From Furfurilactobacillus milii (GTDB taxonomy: Bacteria > Bacillota > Bacilli > Lactobacillales > Lactobacillaceae), in contig NZ_WEZQ01000027.1 of assembly GCF_009864005.1 (NCBI RefSeq), positions 34,284-98,283 of the forward strand: DNA of 64,000 nt, given 5' to 3'. Position numbers and translations under genes: made by a program. Positions 16,132-24,541 of this stretch are shown one piece after another. The notes beneath the pieces are model-generated. The model ran no database searches. It was not told the origin of the DNA and worked only from the letters and a program-made list of their open reading frames with translations. The stretch's first letter is position 1. Every line of letters begins with the position of its first letter.

Positions 16132-18714
16132 TTAATTTTTAGCATGAAAAATCAACAACCGTTTTTCTTTCTTGTTCGTCACTCGTTTGGCATTCACTAC
16201 CATTGTAATCTGTAACATGGTGAAAACCAGCGAATTTCGACGACGATAAGCAATATACTTTCCATGCCAACTAGTCACGTATTTTTCTTTGTAGTTTCTA
16301 AGTCCCTGAAACCCATAAAAACGATAGCCATATTCATAAATTAAATGTGCAATTCGTTCTTCGATAAAACTGAATCGTGAAACACCCACATTTGAAAGTG
16401 GCGCCATCCCCATATTAAAGTCCTCAAAGCCAGCCTCGGCATTGTGTTGCAATAAATGGATAAACATGACGTCCATCGTTCCAGATGGTGCATTCTTGCC
16501 ATAACGCATTAAGTCAATCGAAGAAATACCTGAATGTGTGGGCATGTTCGTCGTAAAGGCGAGAATTTTGCCTTCAGCAGAACGCATTACATAAATAGAC
16601 GACTGATCTAAATAGTAATCGTCAAAGAAGCCGAGCGAAAAACCACTTTCGTTTTGACCATCTAGCCACTCATCAGAAATTACTCGCAATTCGTGTAGCG
16701 TGTCAGCATCAAACGGCGGTTTAAGTTCTTCAAACGTAATCCCGACTCGATCAAACTTACTCATCAGATTGCGGTCTGACTTCCGTTTTTTACCTTGCAT
16801 ACTAAACGAAGTCAGGTTGACGAAGCCCTCCTCACCAAATTTGAAAAAGTCATATCCTTTTTCATGAAGACTCATCGTTAAATCTTCATCGATCTCGTAA
16901 AACACGATGGAATAGCCTTCTTTGTCGGCGACGTCCATAAAATTATCAATAGCCGCATCACGATATTGTTGATCACCGACTGGCTCACCCATGACAATTA
17001 AACGATCAGCCTTCTTTTGATACATGAAGAACATCTTATCTTCACCATCAACGGTGTAAAAATAAAGGAGCTTATCACGTAAGTACGCCAAATGACTGAC
17101 TTCATTTCCGCCATAAGTGTCAATAACATGAGCGACACGACGCTCATCGAACGGCACCTTAAAGATTGTCGACTTCCCATTATGCATATACCAGTAGACA
17201 ATCGCCAATACCACCAACGCAATCGCAATCGCAATTAAACCGCTTAGCCAAACACGCTCGGTCGGAAACAATGCCGCTCTCGGCACATGATGCATTCGCT
17301 GATAATTAGGTGTATTGTACACGCCAACGATAATATACGTTACAAAAATACCAACAAAGCTGATGCCATCAAACAACATGGCACCCCATGAATACTCAAA
17401 GTGCTCACGATAAAACTCTTTGTGGGACAACCATAGGGCCGCCAGCACTAAGACAAGGAAAACACTCATCTTGATAGACGGGTCCTTCCACATTGTGTTC
17501 AGCGCAGCCATAATCAACACAACTGTCGTTGGCCAAAACGCGCGTTTAACACGCGAATTAACCCCACGCGCCAAACCGATCAGTAAGAAACCCATGATGA
17601 TGTTGATGGCCTGGTTAGCAAAATAAACAACGTATCCATACAAAGCGCCATAGACTTTGTTGTATTCCTGCAAGTGTGGAAAAGTTGAAACGAGGATAAT
17701 CATGACACCAGAAAACCACAAGAAAACAGTTAAAAATACGTGCGCAATGCGTTGGAATAGCTGCATCGGCAGGCCTTCAAAGGCGTGGTTAATCTTGCTA
17801 CCTGTATCTTGAATGAAGAATAAAACACCGACTAAGAATGGCAAAATGTAATAAAAGATTCGGTAGAACAATAACCAAACTAGTGCATCGGCTTTACCTA
17901 CACCAATAAAACCAAGCCCCGTTAGCATAAACGTATCAAACGAGCCCAAACCACCGGGGATCATGGAAACAACACCAGCAACTGAGGCAACGGCAAACAT
18001 TGGTAAAACAGCTGCAAAATCAACTTTGACACCCATTAATGCCCCAATAAAAATAAAGAACAAGGCACAAAACAACCATTCAAAACTGGAACCGACCATT
18101 AATGAGAGTTGCCGTTTAAGTGTTAAGTCATTAAAAAACTCTGAATCCGTAAAGTGGGTGACTAGCATCACGGTTGGAAAGTATAGTGCGCCGCCAACCA
18201 TCCAAATCCAATAGCGAGCGAACACTCCGCCAGTATGCAATACAAAAATTTGAAAGAGCGCAATCCAACAAAGCAACGATAGGCCAGTGACAAGGAACAA
18301 AGCAATTTTTGAAATTGCAAACAGAATCTGTTTGCGAGTTGCGCCCTTGCTATAGAAATTTGCTCGCAAACTTGCCCCGAGTAAGCCACCAAATCCAGCA
18401 ATATTAGTGAACGTATTGACCGTCCATCCTGAACGAATAACATACCCTTTTTTAAACTTGCCAGGTAAAAATTTAACAATATTAAAATCGTAATTCAACA
18501 TTGGAGTAACCGCAATAAAGCCTACGACTAACATCAGTAACAGACTAGTTGGCGTTTGCTGCGAGAATGTTTCTGCCACTTCTTGCCCACTGATTTGTTG
18601 AATGTCTCGTCCCACTTCATGAATCACATACAGCAGCACTGAGAATACAAACAGCAATCTTAGCAGCGTCATGTGACGATTTATTGCCGCCCACATTTTT
18701 CGTAAAGTTTTCAT
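16132..18714 (-). CDS. mprF: Phosphatidylglycerol lysyltransferase/flippase MprF
   Basis: Adds lysine (or another amino acid) from aminoacyl-tRNA to phosphatidylglycerol and flips the product, lowering surface charge and sensitivity to cationic peptides. At 860 residues it is the full bifunctional form. The N-terminal half has about 13 membrane segments (flippase, UPF0104, with GLGSFDTFMLTGL). The cytosolic C-terminal half (about 535-860) is the DUF2156 transferase with RVAHVIDTYGGNEVSHLA, FYEIDEDL and DLMRYGKNAPSGTMDVMFI. GAGGGGAGTAAGG precedes the ATG. Monocistronic, facing a shared terminator. Lipid specificity cannot be decided from the sequence. Confidence 0.92.
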   Translation of the reverse strand: MKTLRKMWAAINRHMTLLRLLFVFSVLLYVIHEVGRDIQQISGQEVAETFSQQTPTSLLLMLVVGFIAVTPMLNYDFNIVKFLPGKFKKGYVIRSGWTVNTFTNIAGFGGLLGASLRANFYSKGATRKQILFAISKIALFLVTGLSLLCWIALFQIFVLHTGGVFARYWIWMVGGALYFPTVMLVTHFTDSEFFNDLTLKRQLSLMVGSSFEWLFCALFFIFIGALMGVKVDFAAVLPMFAVASVAGVVSMIPGGLGSFDTFMLTGLGFIGVGKADALVWLLFYRIFYYILPFLVGVLFFIQDTGSKINHAFEGLPMQLFQRIAHVFLTVFLWFSGVMIILVSTFPHLQEYNKVYGALYGYVVYFANQAINIIMGFLLIGLARGVNSRVKRAFWPTTVVLIMAALNTMWKDPSIKMSVFLVLVLAALWLSHKEFYREHFEYSWGAMLFDGISFVGIFVTYIIVGVYNTPNYQRMHHVPRAALFPTERVWLSGLIAIAIALVVLAIVYWYMHNGKSTIFKVPFDERRVAHVIDTYGGNEVSHLAYLRDKLLYFYTVDGEDKMFFMYQKKADRLIVMGEPVGDQQYRDAAIDNFMDVADKEGYSIVFYEIDEDLTMSLHEKGYDFFKFGEEGFVNLTSFSMQGKKRKSDRNLMSKFDRVGITFEELKPPFDADTLHELRVISDEWLDGQNESGFSLGFFDDYYLDQSSIYVMRSAEGKILAFTTNMPTHSGISSIDLMRYGKNAPSGTMDVMFIHLLQHNAEAGFEDFNMGMAPLSNVGVSRFSFIEERIAHLIYEYGYRFYGFQGLRNYKEKYVTSWHGKYIAYRRRNSLVFTMLQITMVVNAKRVTNKKEKRLLIFHAKN

Positions 18715-18930
18715 GCCTTACTCCCCTCAAAATAATCTTCTCTAGTTTACCATGCCAAACAGCAAGTAACGGTGGATTTAGACTTTTTTAAGAGTAGTTT
18801 GATGCTCAAAAGTCAATTTTCCCAGCACCACTAGAACATTTGCTTACCACATTTAATCATTCAATAAAAGTATTGTCTTCATTAGGTAATTTATATAATA
18901 TAAACGAATCAATAGCTTTCAGGAGGAATT

Positions 18931-19644
18931 ATGCAAATATTCTTAACACTCGTTATAGCAGGCGCTTTCGGTTACGGAACCTACCGACTCTATCGTAAGC
19001 AAAACCTCAAACAATTAGTGAGATGGCCACTTATTTTATTAACTGGTTTCTTATCACTGATATTTTTAATGAGCGCATTTACTGGCAATTCTACAAAGTC
19101 GTCCACTAACAATACTTCAACGAGGAATAGTGTCCATGCTCATGTCAAACATCACAAAACTCACAAAAAAGAAGCTCATAAGTCATCAAGCAGTTCAGAT
19201 GAATCATCATCAATAAGTGAATCTCAAAGCATCGCAGAGAGCGAATCTCAGAGCGCCTCAGAAAGCGAATCGATTTCTGAGAGTCAAAGTAACTCGATAT
19301 CCGAAAGCCAGAGCAATTCCATATCTGAAAGTCAGTCTATTTCTGCCAGTGAAAGTAGTTCTTTCAGTGTAAGCCAATCCATCACAGAGTCTGTGAGCGA
19401 ATCAAAAAGTGCTTCGCAAGTTGCAGAACAATCACAGTCAGCGGCCCAAGCTGCCGCTGACACTCAAAGTTCCCAGCAAACATCTACTGTAGATTCTACT
19501 GCAGGACCCGTTATTGGTGATTCGCGTAGCCACATTTATCATTTGCCCGGACAAAGAGCCTATCACATCAGTCCTGCTAACGCGGTGACCTTTAACTCGG
19601 AACAAGATGCTATAAATGCAGGTTATCGAAAGTCACTAAGATAG
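18931..19644 (+). CDS. Serine-rich membrane-anchored protein with C-terminal sunset-type domain
   Basis: 237 residues. Two membrane segments (about 1-17 and 33-50) precede a His/Lys-rich stretch (70-83), then a serine-rich block of SESQS-like repeats (about 87-185). The C-terminus is a short domain reading VIGDSRSHIYHLPG ... AVTFNSEQDAINAGYRKS, the pattern annotated in lactobacilli as the sunset domain and reminiscent of Ada/nuclease-associated metal-binding tails. The AGGAGGAATT ribosome binding site is strong. The repeat block suggests a surface-exposed stalk. No enzymatic function can be given. Single gene, own promoter region rich in TATA-like sequence at 18892-18904. Confidence 0.75.
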   Translation: MQIFLTLVIAGAFGYGTYRLYRKQNLKQLVRWPLILLTGFLSLIFLMSAFTGNSTKSSTNNTSTRNSVHAHVKHHKTHKKEAHKSSSSSDESSSISESQSIAESESQSASESESISESQSNSISESQSNSISESQSISASESSSFSVSQSITESVSESKSASQVAEQSQSAAQAAADTQSSQQTSTVDSTAGPVIGDSRSHIYHLPGQRAYHISPANAVTFNSEQDAINAGYRKSLR

Positions 19645-19825
19645 CATCTGTGCTAAAGATTTTGCGGAAGGATTGAACACTTAATTATTTTCAAATCTTC
19701 TAATTTATCTTAAAAAAGCCATCATTTAAAGTCGCTCATAACGTTAGAAAAAAAGTATTTATATCGTAGATATTAAAACACATTTTTGAGCAATCACCAT
19801 ATTTATATCTGTTTGCTCAAAGGAC

Positions 19826-19862
19826 AAAAAAAGCACTGATCCCAGGGATCAGTGCTTTTTAT
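19826..19862 (-). terminator. Terminator of the rplJL transcript
   Basis: Near-perfect inverted repeat AAAAAGCACTGATCC/GGGATCAGTGCTTTTT (19828-19860) with a tiny loop. Minus-strand U-run encoded at 19826-19832. It can also work on the plus strand. Confidence 0.9.
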
Positions 19863-19875
19863 TCAATGCATTTAA

Positions 19876-20241
19876 TTACTTGACAGTAACTGATGCACCA
19901 GCATCTTCAAGCTTAGCCTTCAAGTCGTTGGCGTCGTCTTCTGACAAGCCTTCCTTGACGTTCTTAGGAGCTGCGTCAACTAAGTCCTTAGCATCCTTCA
20001 AACCTAAGCCAGTAGCTTCACGAACGGCCTTGATGACCTTGATCTTTGATTGGCCAGCTGAGGTCAATTCAACATCAAATTCAGTCTTGGCTGCGGCGTC
20101 ACCACCAGCAGCACCGGCAGCTGCAACTGGAGCAGCTGCACTAACACCGAATTCGTCTTCGATTGCTTTAACCAAGTCGTTTAATTCAACGATGGTTGCG
20201 TCTTTTAATTGATCAACAATGCTTTGAGTATCTAAAGCCAT
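19876..20241 (-). CDS. rplL: Ribosomal protein bL12 (L7/L12)
   Basis: Stalk protein that recruits translation factors. 121 residues: N-terminal dimerisation domain (1-30, [20 protein letters not shown]), Ala/Gly hinge (about 35-50), and a C-terminal factor-binding domain with [39 protein letters not shown] precedes the ATG. Follows rplJ; expressed from the L10-regulated transcript. Confidence 0.98.
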   Translation of the reverse strand: MALDTQSIVDQLKDATIVELNDLVKAIEDEFGVSAAAPVAAAGAAGGDAAAKTEFDVELTSAGQSKIKVIKAVREATGLGLKDAKDLVDAAPKNVKEGLSEDDANDLKAKLEDAGASVTVK

Positions 20242-20347
20242 GATTGTTTTCCTCCAAATATTGGTTTTGCTGGTATTCCAGCGAATTAGTTTTACGAGTT
20301 AAGCTACATCTAATGTATCAAACGCACCAAATGATGCATCGTCAACA

Positions 20348-20857
20348 TTAAGCAGCAGGTTCGTCATCCTTGTTGTCGGCAACTTGCTTAACAGCAAATG
20401 CGAAGCTGCGAATTGGTGATTGCAATTCGGAAGCAAGCATTGAAAGCAAGTCTTCGCGACTTGGCAACGTTGCGTAAGTGTTGATTTCATCAACAGAAGC
20501 AACCTTACCTTCCATCATGCCACCCTTGATTTCAAGGACATCATGATCCTTGGCAAACTTGGCCAAGATCCGTGCTGGGGCGATTGAATCATCACCATTA
20601 CCGAAAGCCACGGCAGTAGGTCCAACGAATGTATCGTCAAGGCCATCAATGCCGGCTTTTTCAGCAGCGCGAACTAAAACTTTGTTTTTGATAACTTCCA
20701 TGGCAACGTCTGAGTCACGTAACTGCTTACGCAAATCCGTAACTTCTTCAACCGTTAAACCACGGTAGTCAACAACAACAACTGATTTAGCAGCAGACAA
20801 CTTCTTAGCAACGTCATCAACTACAACAGCTTTTGCTGCAATCGTTTCTTTACTCAC
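20348..20857 (-). CDS. rplJ: Ribosomal protein uL10 (GTG start)
   Basis: Base of the ribosomal stalk; binds 23S rRNA and bL12 dimers. 169 residues, with [18 protein letters not shown] (about 30-47), [12 protein letters not shown], and a C-terminal helix ([17 protein letters not shown]) for L12 attachment. The start is a GTG with GGAGGTG seven bases upstream. Preceded by an L10-type leader with a terminator hairpin, through which L10-L12 is known in Firmicutes to regulate its own synthesis. Confidence 0.97.
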   Translation of the reverse strand: MSKETIAAKAVVVDDVAKKLSAAKSVVVVDYRGLTVEEVTDLRKQLRDSDVAMEVIKNKVLVRAAEKAGIDGLDDTFVGPTAVAFGNGDDSIAPARILAKFAKDHDVLEIKGGMMEGKVASVDEINTYATLPSREDLLSMLASELQSPIRSFAFAVKQVADNKDDEPAA

Positions 20858-20888
20858 GTTTTACACCTCCATGATTGATTTTTTACCT

Positions 20889-20918
20889 AAAAAAATCCCG
20901 TTGTCCTAAGACAACGGG
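20889..20918 (-). terminator. Attenuator hairpin in the rplJ leader
   Basis: Stem CCCGTTGTC/GACAACGGG (20897-20918 overall), with a minus-strand U-run encoded by the A-run at 20889-20895. It lies 31 nt before the rplJ start region and directly after the L10 leader, so it is an intrinsic terminator that must be bypassed to express rplJL. Confidence 0.85.
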
Positions 20919-21012
20919 TTCAAAGTCATTCATCACGAATTGCTTTGCCTCGGCAGGATATTAAGATAGCTGAATTAACAACTGTCACCTGAGTCTTAGG
21001 TAAAATTAATTT
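20919..21012 (-). promoter_or_regulatory. Ribosomal protein L10 leader
   Basis: On the minus strand the untranslated region before rplJ contains the segment ATCCTGCCGAGGCAAAGC, matching my memory of the conserved core of the L10 leader motif, followed by GAATGACTTTGAACCCG leading into the attenuator. An anti-terminator partner, CCTAAGACTCAGG, is seen upstream near 20990-21005 and shares the CCTAAGAC sequence with the hairpin. Assigned from motif and position; not checked against a covariance model. Confidence 0.8.
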
Positions 21013-21057
21013 ACTTAAACACTATAGCAAAGCAGTGGTGCTTCGTCAATGTTTGAT

Positions 21058-21747
21058 TTAGAAGCTTGCCAAATCGACAGCAACTGATGGGCCAAACGTT
21101 GAAGCTACTGATAAGTGTTGAACGTATGTGCCACGAACAGCGGCAGGACGTGCACGAACAATAACATCTTCGATAGCCTTAAAGTTACCGACCAATTGGT
21201 CAGCACTAAAGGATACCTTACCAATTTGAACATGAACGTTTCCGTCACGGTCAGTCCGGTAAGTAACTTGACCACCCTTAGCATCCTTAACGGCTTGCGC
21301 AACATTCATCGTTACGGTACCCGTCTTAGGGTTAGGCATCAAGCCTTTAGGTCCTAATTGACGGCCCAAACGACCTACTTTAGCCATCATGTCTGGTGTT
21401 GCAATTGCAACATCAAAGTCCAACCAACCATCAGAGATCTTTTGAACTAAATCGTCGTCACCGACTTCATCAGCACCTGCATCTTTAGCAGCTTGTGCTT
21501 GGTCACCACGAGCAAAAACAATTACTCGTTGTATCTTACCAGTTCCGTTAGGCAAAACCATTGCCCCACGTAACTGTTGGTCTGCTTGCTTGGTGTCCAG
21601 GTTAAGCTTGAAAGCAATCTCAACCGTTGCATCGAACTTTGCAAAGTCGATGTCTTTTACCAAGGCAACCGCGTCTTCTACGCTGTAAGCTTTAGTCTTA
21701 TCAACTTGCTTAAGCGCATCTTGGTACTTCTTGCCCTTTTTGGCCAT
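21058..21747 (-). CDS. rplA: Ribosomal protein uL1
   Basis: Large-subunit L1-stalk protein and translational repressor. 229 residues with [23 protein letters not shown] (about 49-71; the shared core of L1 is LPxGTGK), [14 protein letters not shown] (about 133-146), and a C-terminal [31 protein letters not shown] precedes the ATG. Separated from rplK by 147 nt that can fold (see findings). Confidence 0.98.
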   Translation of the reverse strand: MAKKGKKYQDALKQVDKTKAYSVEDAVALVKDIDFAKFDATVEIAFKLNLDTKQADQQLRGAMVLPNGTGKIQRVIVFARGDQAQAAKDAGADEVGDDDLVQKISDGWLDFDVAIATPDMMAKVGRLGRQLGPKGLMPNPKTGTVTMNVAQAVKDAKGGQVTYRTDRDGNVHVQIGKVSFSADQLVGNFKAIEDVIVRARPAAVRGTYVQHLSVASTFGPSVAVDLASF

Positions 21748-21894
21748 TGTGTTTTCCTCCTAGCAAATGTGGTATGGCGATGTATCACAGGATGAAACCA
21801 GACTATCATAGGATAGTCACGCGCATTCCGTGGACATCTTCCACCTGATACATTCAGCTTTCACTGAGTATCCGTACTTGTCCGTTGTTTAGGC

Positions 21895-22320
21895 TTAGCC
21901 TTCTACAGTAAAGCCCATGCTCCGAGCAGTACCTTCAACCATGCGCATTGCGGCTTCAACGTCGGCAGCGTTTAGATCTTGCATCTTAGTTGTGGCAATT
22001 TCCTTAACTTGATCCTTGGTTACCGTAGCAACCTTTTTCGTGTTAGGTTCGCCAGAACCATGTTCAACACCAGCAGCCTTCTTCAATAGAACAGAAGCTG
22101 GCGGGGTCTTTGTAACGAAGTCGAATGAACGATCCTCATATACAGTGATGACAACTGGAATCAACAAACCTGCTTGATCAGCAGTGCGGGCATTGAAGTC
22201 CTTTGTGAATCCCATGATGTTAATCCCTGCTTGACCTAAAGCAGGACCAACCGGCGGAGCAGGTGTTGCTTTACCGGCAGGAATTTGTAACTTAACAACA
22301 TTAGCCACTTTTTTAGCCAT
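21895..22320 (-). CDS. rplK: Ribosomal protein uL11
   Basis: Binds the GTPase-associated region of 23S rRNA. 141 residues with the proline-rich [20 protein letters not shown] (about 14-33), [19 protein letters not shown], and the C-terminal RNA-binding end [24 protein letters not shown] precedes the ATG. Follows nusG and precedes rplA, the conserved Firmicutes order. Confidence 0.98.
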   Translation of the reverse strand: MAKKVANVVKLQIPAGKATPAPPVGPALGQAGINIMGFTKDFNARTADQAGLLIPVVITVYEDRSFDFVTKTPPASVLLKKAAGVEHGSGEPNTKKVATVTKDQVKEIATTKMQDLNAADVEAAMRMVEGTARSMGFTVEG

Positions 22321-22339
22321 GTCTAATTCCTCCTTGAGT

Positions 22340-22394
22340 GTGGTAGTTGATGGCGCGTTAGAATTACGCCTCCCACGATATGCTTAAACGCATA
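22340..22394 (-). promoter_or_regulatory. Folded rplK leader, candidate L1 autoregulatory site
   Basis: Minus-strand leader contains a small hairpin TATGC/GCATA (arms at 22379-22383 and 22390-22394 on the plus strand), followed by GTGGGAGGCG pairing with CGCC and CCAC (22340-22376). GTGGGAG-type loops resemble the L1-binding site of 23S rRNA, and L1 is known to repress L11-L1 operons at such mimics. The assignment is inferred by position and partial resemblance. Confidence 0.35.
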
Positions 22395-22433
22395 CCGTAG
22401 TAGTTTACCATGATGGCAAACGGCTGACAAGTC

Positions 22434-22985
22434 CTACTGAATCTTTTCGACCTGATTGAATTCCAATTCAGCAGAAGTTTCACGACCAAACATTGTTACA
22501 TTAACCTTCAACTTTTGTTTTTCGTTATCAACTTCGGTAACCTTACCGACCATGTCTGAAAAGGCACCATCAGTAATACGAACAGATTCGCCAACTTCGA
22601 GTTCAAAGTCGGCCTTGGCCTTCTTGTCTTCGCCCAAACGGTGAAGAATTAAATCGACTTCGTCAGGCAACAGTGGTGTTGGTTTAGAACCACCACCATG
22701 TGAGCCCACGAACCCGGTAACGTTCGGCGTGTTACGCACGATGTACCAAGCCTGATCAGTCATGATCATTTCAACAAGCACGTAGCCAGGAAAGTCGTTT
22801 TCGATGACCGTCTTTGCCTTACCATCTTTTACCTGTTGCGTTTCTTCTTCTGGCACAACCACCCGGAAGATGTAATCAGACATCCCCATTGATTGCGCAC
22901 GTGATTCCAAGTTGTCCCGTACTTTGTTTTCATAACCTGAATACGTGTGTAACACATACCAAAGTTTTTCAGCCGTTTCAGCCAT
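22434..22985 (-). CDS. nusG: Transcription antitermination/pausing factor NusG
   Basis: Binds RNA polymerase and modulates pausing and termination. 183 residues: NGN domain (KLWYVLHTYSGYENKV, then PGYVLVEM around 70-77 and WYIVRNTPNVTGFVG around 85-99), and a C-terminal KOW domain (VGESVRITDGAFSDMVGKVTEVD). The ATG at 22985 follows GGAGGATTTAAAC; five further codons upstream are not conserved. A promoter and an intrinsic terminator lie between secE and this gene, so its transcription may be attenuated. Confidence 0.97.
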   Translation of the reverse strand: MAETAEKLWYVLHTYSGYENKVRDNLESRAQSMGMSDYIFRVVVPEEETQQVKDGKAKTVIENDFPGYVLVEMIMTDQAWYIVRNTPNVTGFVGSHGGGSKPTPLLPDEVDLILHRLGEDKKAKADFELEVGESVRITDGAFSDMVGKVTEVDNEKQKLKVNVTMFGRETSAELEFNQVEKIQ

Positions 22986-23020
22986 GTTTAAATCCTCCAT
23001 TTTTTAAAACAGTGCAAAAT

Positions 23021-23054
23021 AAAAAAAACTTCGACTTAGCCGACGAAGTTTTTC
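23021..23054 (-). terminator. Terminator/attenuator hairpin between secE and nusG
   Basis: Stem AAAAACTTCG/CGAAGTTTTT (23024-23033 with 23044-23053) with a ten-base loop, and on the minus strand a U-run of eight (encoded 23021-23028). It ends only 36 nt before the nusG start codon. Confidence 0.85.
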
Positions 23055-23064
23055 GATTAAATGC

Positions 23065-23073
23065 ATTATAACA
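23065..23073 (-). promoter_or_regulatory. Extended -10 promoter of nusG
   Basis: Minus-strand TGTTATAAT is a consensus extended -10 (TGn plus TATAAT). A TTGACA lies further upstream, but at 24 bp it is too far for normal spacing. Start of transcription would be near 23058, just before the terminator hairpin. Confidence 0.6.
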
Positions 23074-23133
23074 AAAATTCCACTGTCTTGCTACTGTCAA
23101 TCATTGTGCCGCCAGTAGCTACAAACGTTCGCA

Positions 23134-23310
23134 CTAGGCTAACCAAGTAATCAGGGCCTGTACGCCCCAGTCAATAAGTGCAAAAAATAACGCAAACGCC
23201 ACCGAAACAGAAATAACAATAGATGAATCTCGCCGATTTTCGCGAGCTGTTGGCCAGCGAACAATTTTCAACTCAGCAAATACGCTCTTTAAAAAACGCC
23301 ACAAATGCAT
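23134..23310 (-). CDS. secE: Preprotein translocase subunit SecE
   Basis: Single-span essential subunit of the SecYEG channel. 58 residues: an amphipathic N-terminal helix MHLWRFLKSVFAELKIVRWP with the conserved ELKxVxWP motif, then TARENRRD and one membrane helix (about 31-56). Small length is normal for Gram-positive SecE. GGGAGG lies eight bases before the ATG at 23310. It sits 13 nt after rpmG, the classical rpmG-secE-nusG arrangement. Confidence 0.95.
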   Translation of the reverse strand: MHLWRFLKSVFAELKIVRWPTARENRRDSSIVISVSVAFALFFALIDWGVQALITWLA

Positions 23311-23323
23311 GATTCATGCCTCC

Positions 23324-23473
23324 CTATTTTGTTTCTTGGTGCAGTGTGTATTGCCCACAGTGTTTACAAAACTTGTTTACCTCTAGTCGCTTTGTCCGAC
23401 TAGGGTTCGCTGTGATGGTGTAGTTACGTGATCCGCATACTGAACATGCCAGTGCGACTTTTTTTGTGGCCAT
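23324..23473 (-). CDS. rpmG: Ribosomal protein bL33 (zinc-binding form)
   Basis: 49 residues, [18 protein letters not shown] at the start, with CSVC (10-13) and CKHC (36-39) forming a zinc ribbon, so it is the C+ paralogue. GGAGGTGCCAGTA precedes the ATG. It lies between sigH and secE, as in Bacillus (rpmGB). Zinc-dependent L33 is often paired with a C- paralogue elsewhere in the genome under zinc control. Confidence 0.95.
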   Translation of the reverse strand: MATKKVALACSVCGSRNYTITANPSRTKRLEVNKFCKHCGQYTLHQETK

Positions 23474-23575
23474 TACTGGCACCTCCGAAATTTCTTAACA
23501 ATTACGATTTCACGGCTATTGACCACTTCAAATCACCAATATTTCTAGGCGAGCGTGAGCCAATAAACAGATAAC

Positions 23576-23604
23576 AGCTTATCACGTCCAGACCCCCGTG
23601 TCAA
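23576..23604 (-). promoter_or_regulatory. Promoter of rpmG-secE
   Basis: On the minus strand a perfect -35 TTGACA (23599-23604, overlapping the sigH stop codon) is separated by 17 bp from TAAGCT (23576-23581), which carries an upstream TGA giving an extended -10. It lies about 103 nt before the rpmG start codon. Confidence 0.65.
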
Positions 23605-24197
23605 TTAGCGCCACTGGCTAACAGCACTGTCACCGCCTTTCCGTGACATCGATTGGCCGCATTGCGCACCTTTGTGTATGAACACTGAAAGTGAACTGCG
23701 ATGTGCTCGATTGTCAGCCCGATGCTTAACCCCCACCAAACCTGTTGCTCGAATTCTGAGAACTGATCGCACAGATAAACGAGCCGATCTTGCAATTCCA
23801 AGCGAGTCAGTCCATCCGGCTCAATGCTAGACAAGTTGCAAACATGACTATCTGCCGATTGGGCCTCTATTGACTCACTAGCCTCCTCGTGAAGTCGTTT
23901 CTGTGCCTGTTGCCGACGACGCAAATCGAAGCCGCGGTTGCGCACATTCAGTCGGTAGTACGTTGCAAACTCACCAACAGTCCGGCCACGATACCGTTTT
24001 AGTGTAGTCATTAACACCATCCGACATTCTTGATGCCAATCATCACGTTCTAACAAGCGACCCTTGAAGTTTAACTCGCGAAACCATTTGTTAACCAAGG
24101 GCAAATAACGTTGAAAAAGACTGTCAAACGCCAGTTCATCTCCCGCAATTGCCGCTGTAATGACAACATCTTCTTCCTCACGACTCCAATAATTCAT
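23601..24197 (-). CDS. sigH: Sigma-70 family factor, SigH/ComX-like
   Basis: 198-residue sigma factor with a region 2 (DELAFDSLFQRYLPLVNKWFRE and the DDWHQECRMVLMTTLKRYR core, about 15-70), a linker, and a C-terminal region 4 (LEFEQQVWWGLSIGLTIEHIA type, about 150-190) with a helix-turn-helix (TIEHIAVHFQCSYTKVRNA). Its place upstream of rpmG-secE-nusG is that of Bacillus sigH, which in lactic acid bacteria corresponds to the ComX-like competence sigma. The ATG at 24197 is preceded by GGGGGTCATA. A role in competence is inferred. No NYN-domain gene (yacP/rae1) lies between it and rlmB. Confidence 0.82.
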   Translation of the reverse strand: MNYWSREEEDVVITAAIAGDELAFDSLFQRYLPLVNKWFRELNFKGRLLERDDWHQECRMVLMTTLKRYRGRTVGEFATYYRLNVRNRGFDLRRRQQAQKRLHEEASESIEAQSADSHVCNLSSIEPDGLTRLELQDRLVYLCDQFSEFEQQVWWGLSIGLTIEHIAVHFQCSYTKVRNAANRCHGKAVTVLLASGAN

Positions 24198-24541
24198 TAT
24201 GACCCCCACTTTCCTGCTTGAATACATAATGGTCCAGACCATTTTGCTTAGCAGAGCTACCTTAAGGCCACAACAGTCAATCAGCAACCAAACGAACGTT
24301 CGAAAAAGGCCACTTTGTTGTCAATTATTATGATATTCATTTGTTTGACCATAAATAAATGGCCATTTTTTAAAATTTACCAACACAAGCAGCGAATGTA
24401 AGCGATTATTATGCCAAACTAAACCACAGAATTTAATAAATTGTTCGGTAGTAATGAAGGTACGAAAAAAGAGCCAATTTAAACGGCTCTTTTGTTTAAA
24501 AAATTTGCGATTATAAAAATTATTTTTCAAAATAATCGATT
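24198..24541 (-). other. Intergenic region between rlmB and sigH
   Basis: 344 bp, AT-rich, no gene recognised. It holds the rlmB terminator (24467-24493), a palindrome ATGGTC-CA-GACCAT (24229-24242) placed 32 bp before the sigH start codon, and a perfect ten-base palindrome CGAACGTTCG (24293-24302). Either palindrome could be an operator for sigH; neither matches a regulator I can name with confidence. Confidence 0.5.
24464..24495 (-). terminator. Terminator after rlmB
   Basis: AAAAGAGCC (24467-24475) pairs with GGCTCTTTT (24485-24493) across a nine-base loop. On the minus strand it ends in a U-run. Confidence 0.8.

Noticed and set aside
24321..24530. Minus-strand frame of 69 codons between rlmB and sigH
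   Set aside because: It spans the rlmB terminator and is AT-rich Phe/Asn/Lys sequence without a Shine-Dalgarno.
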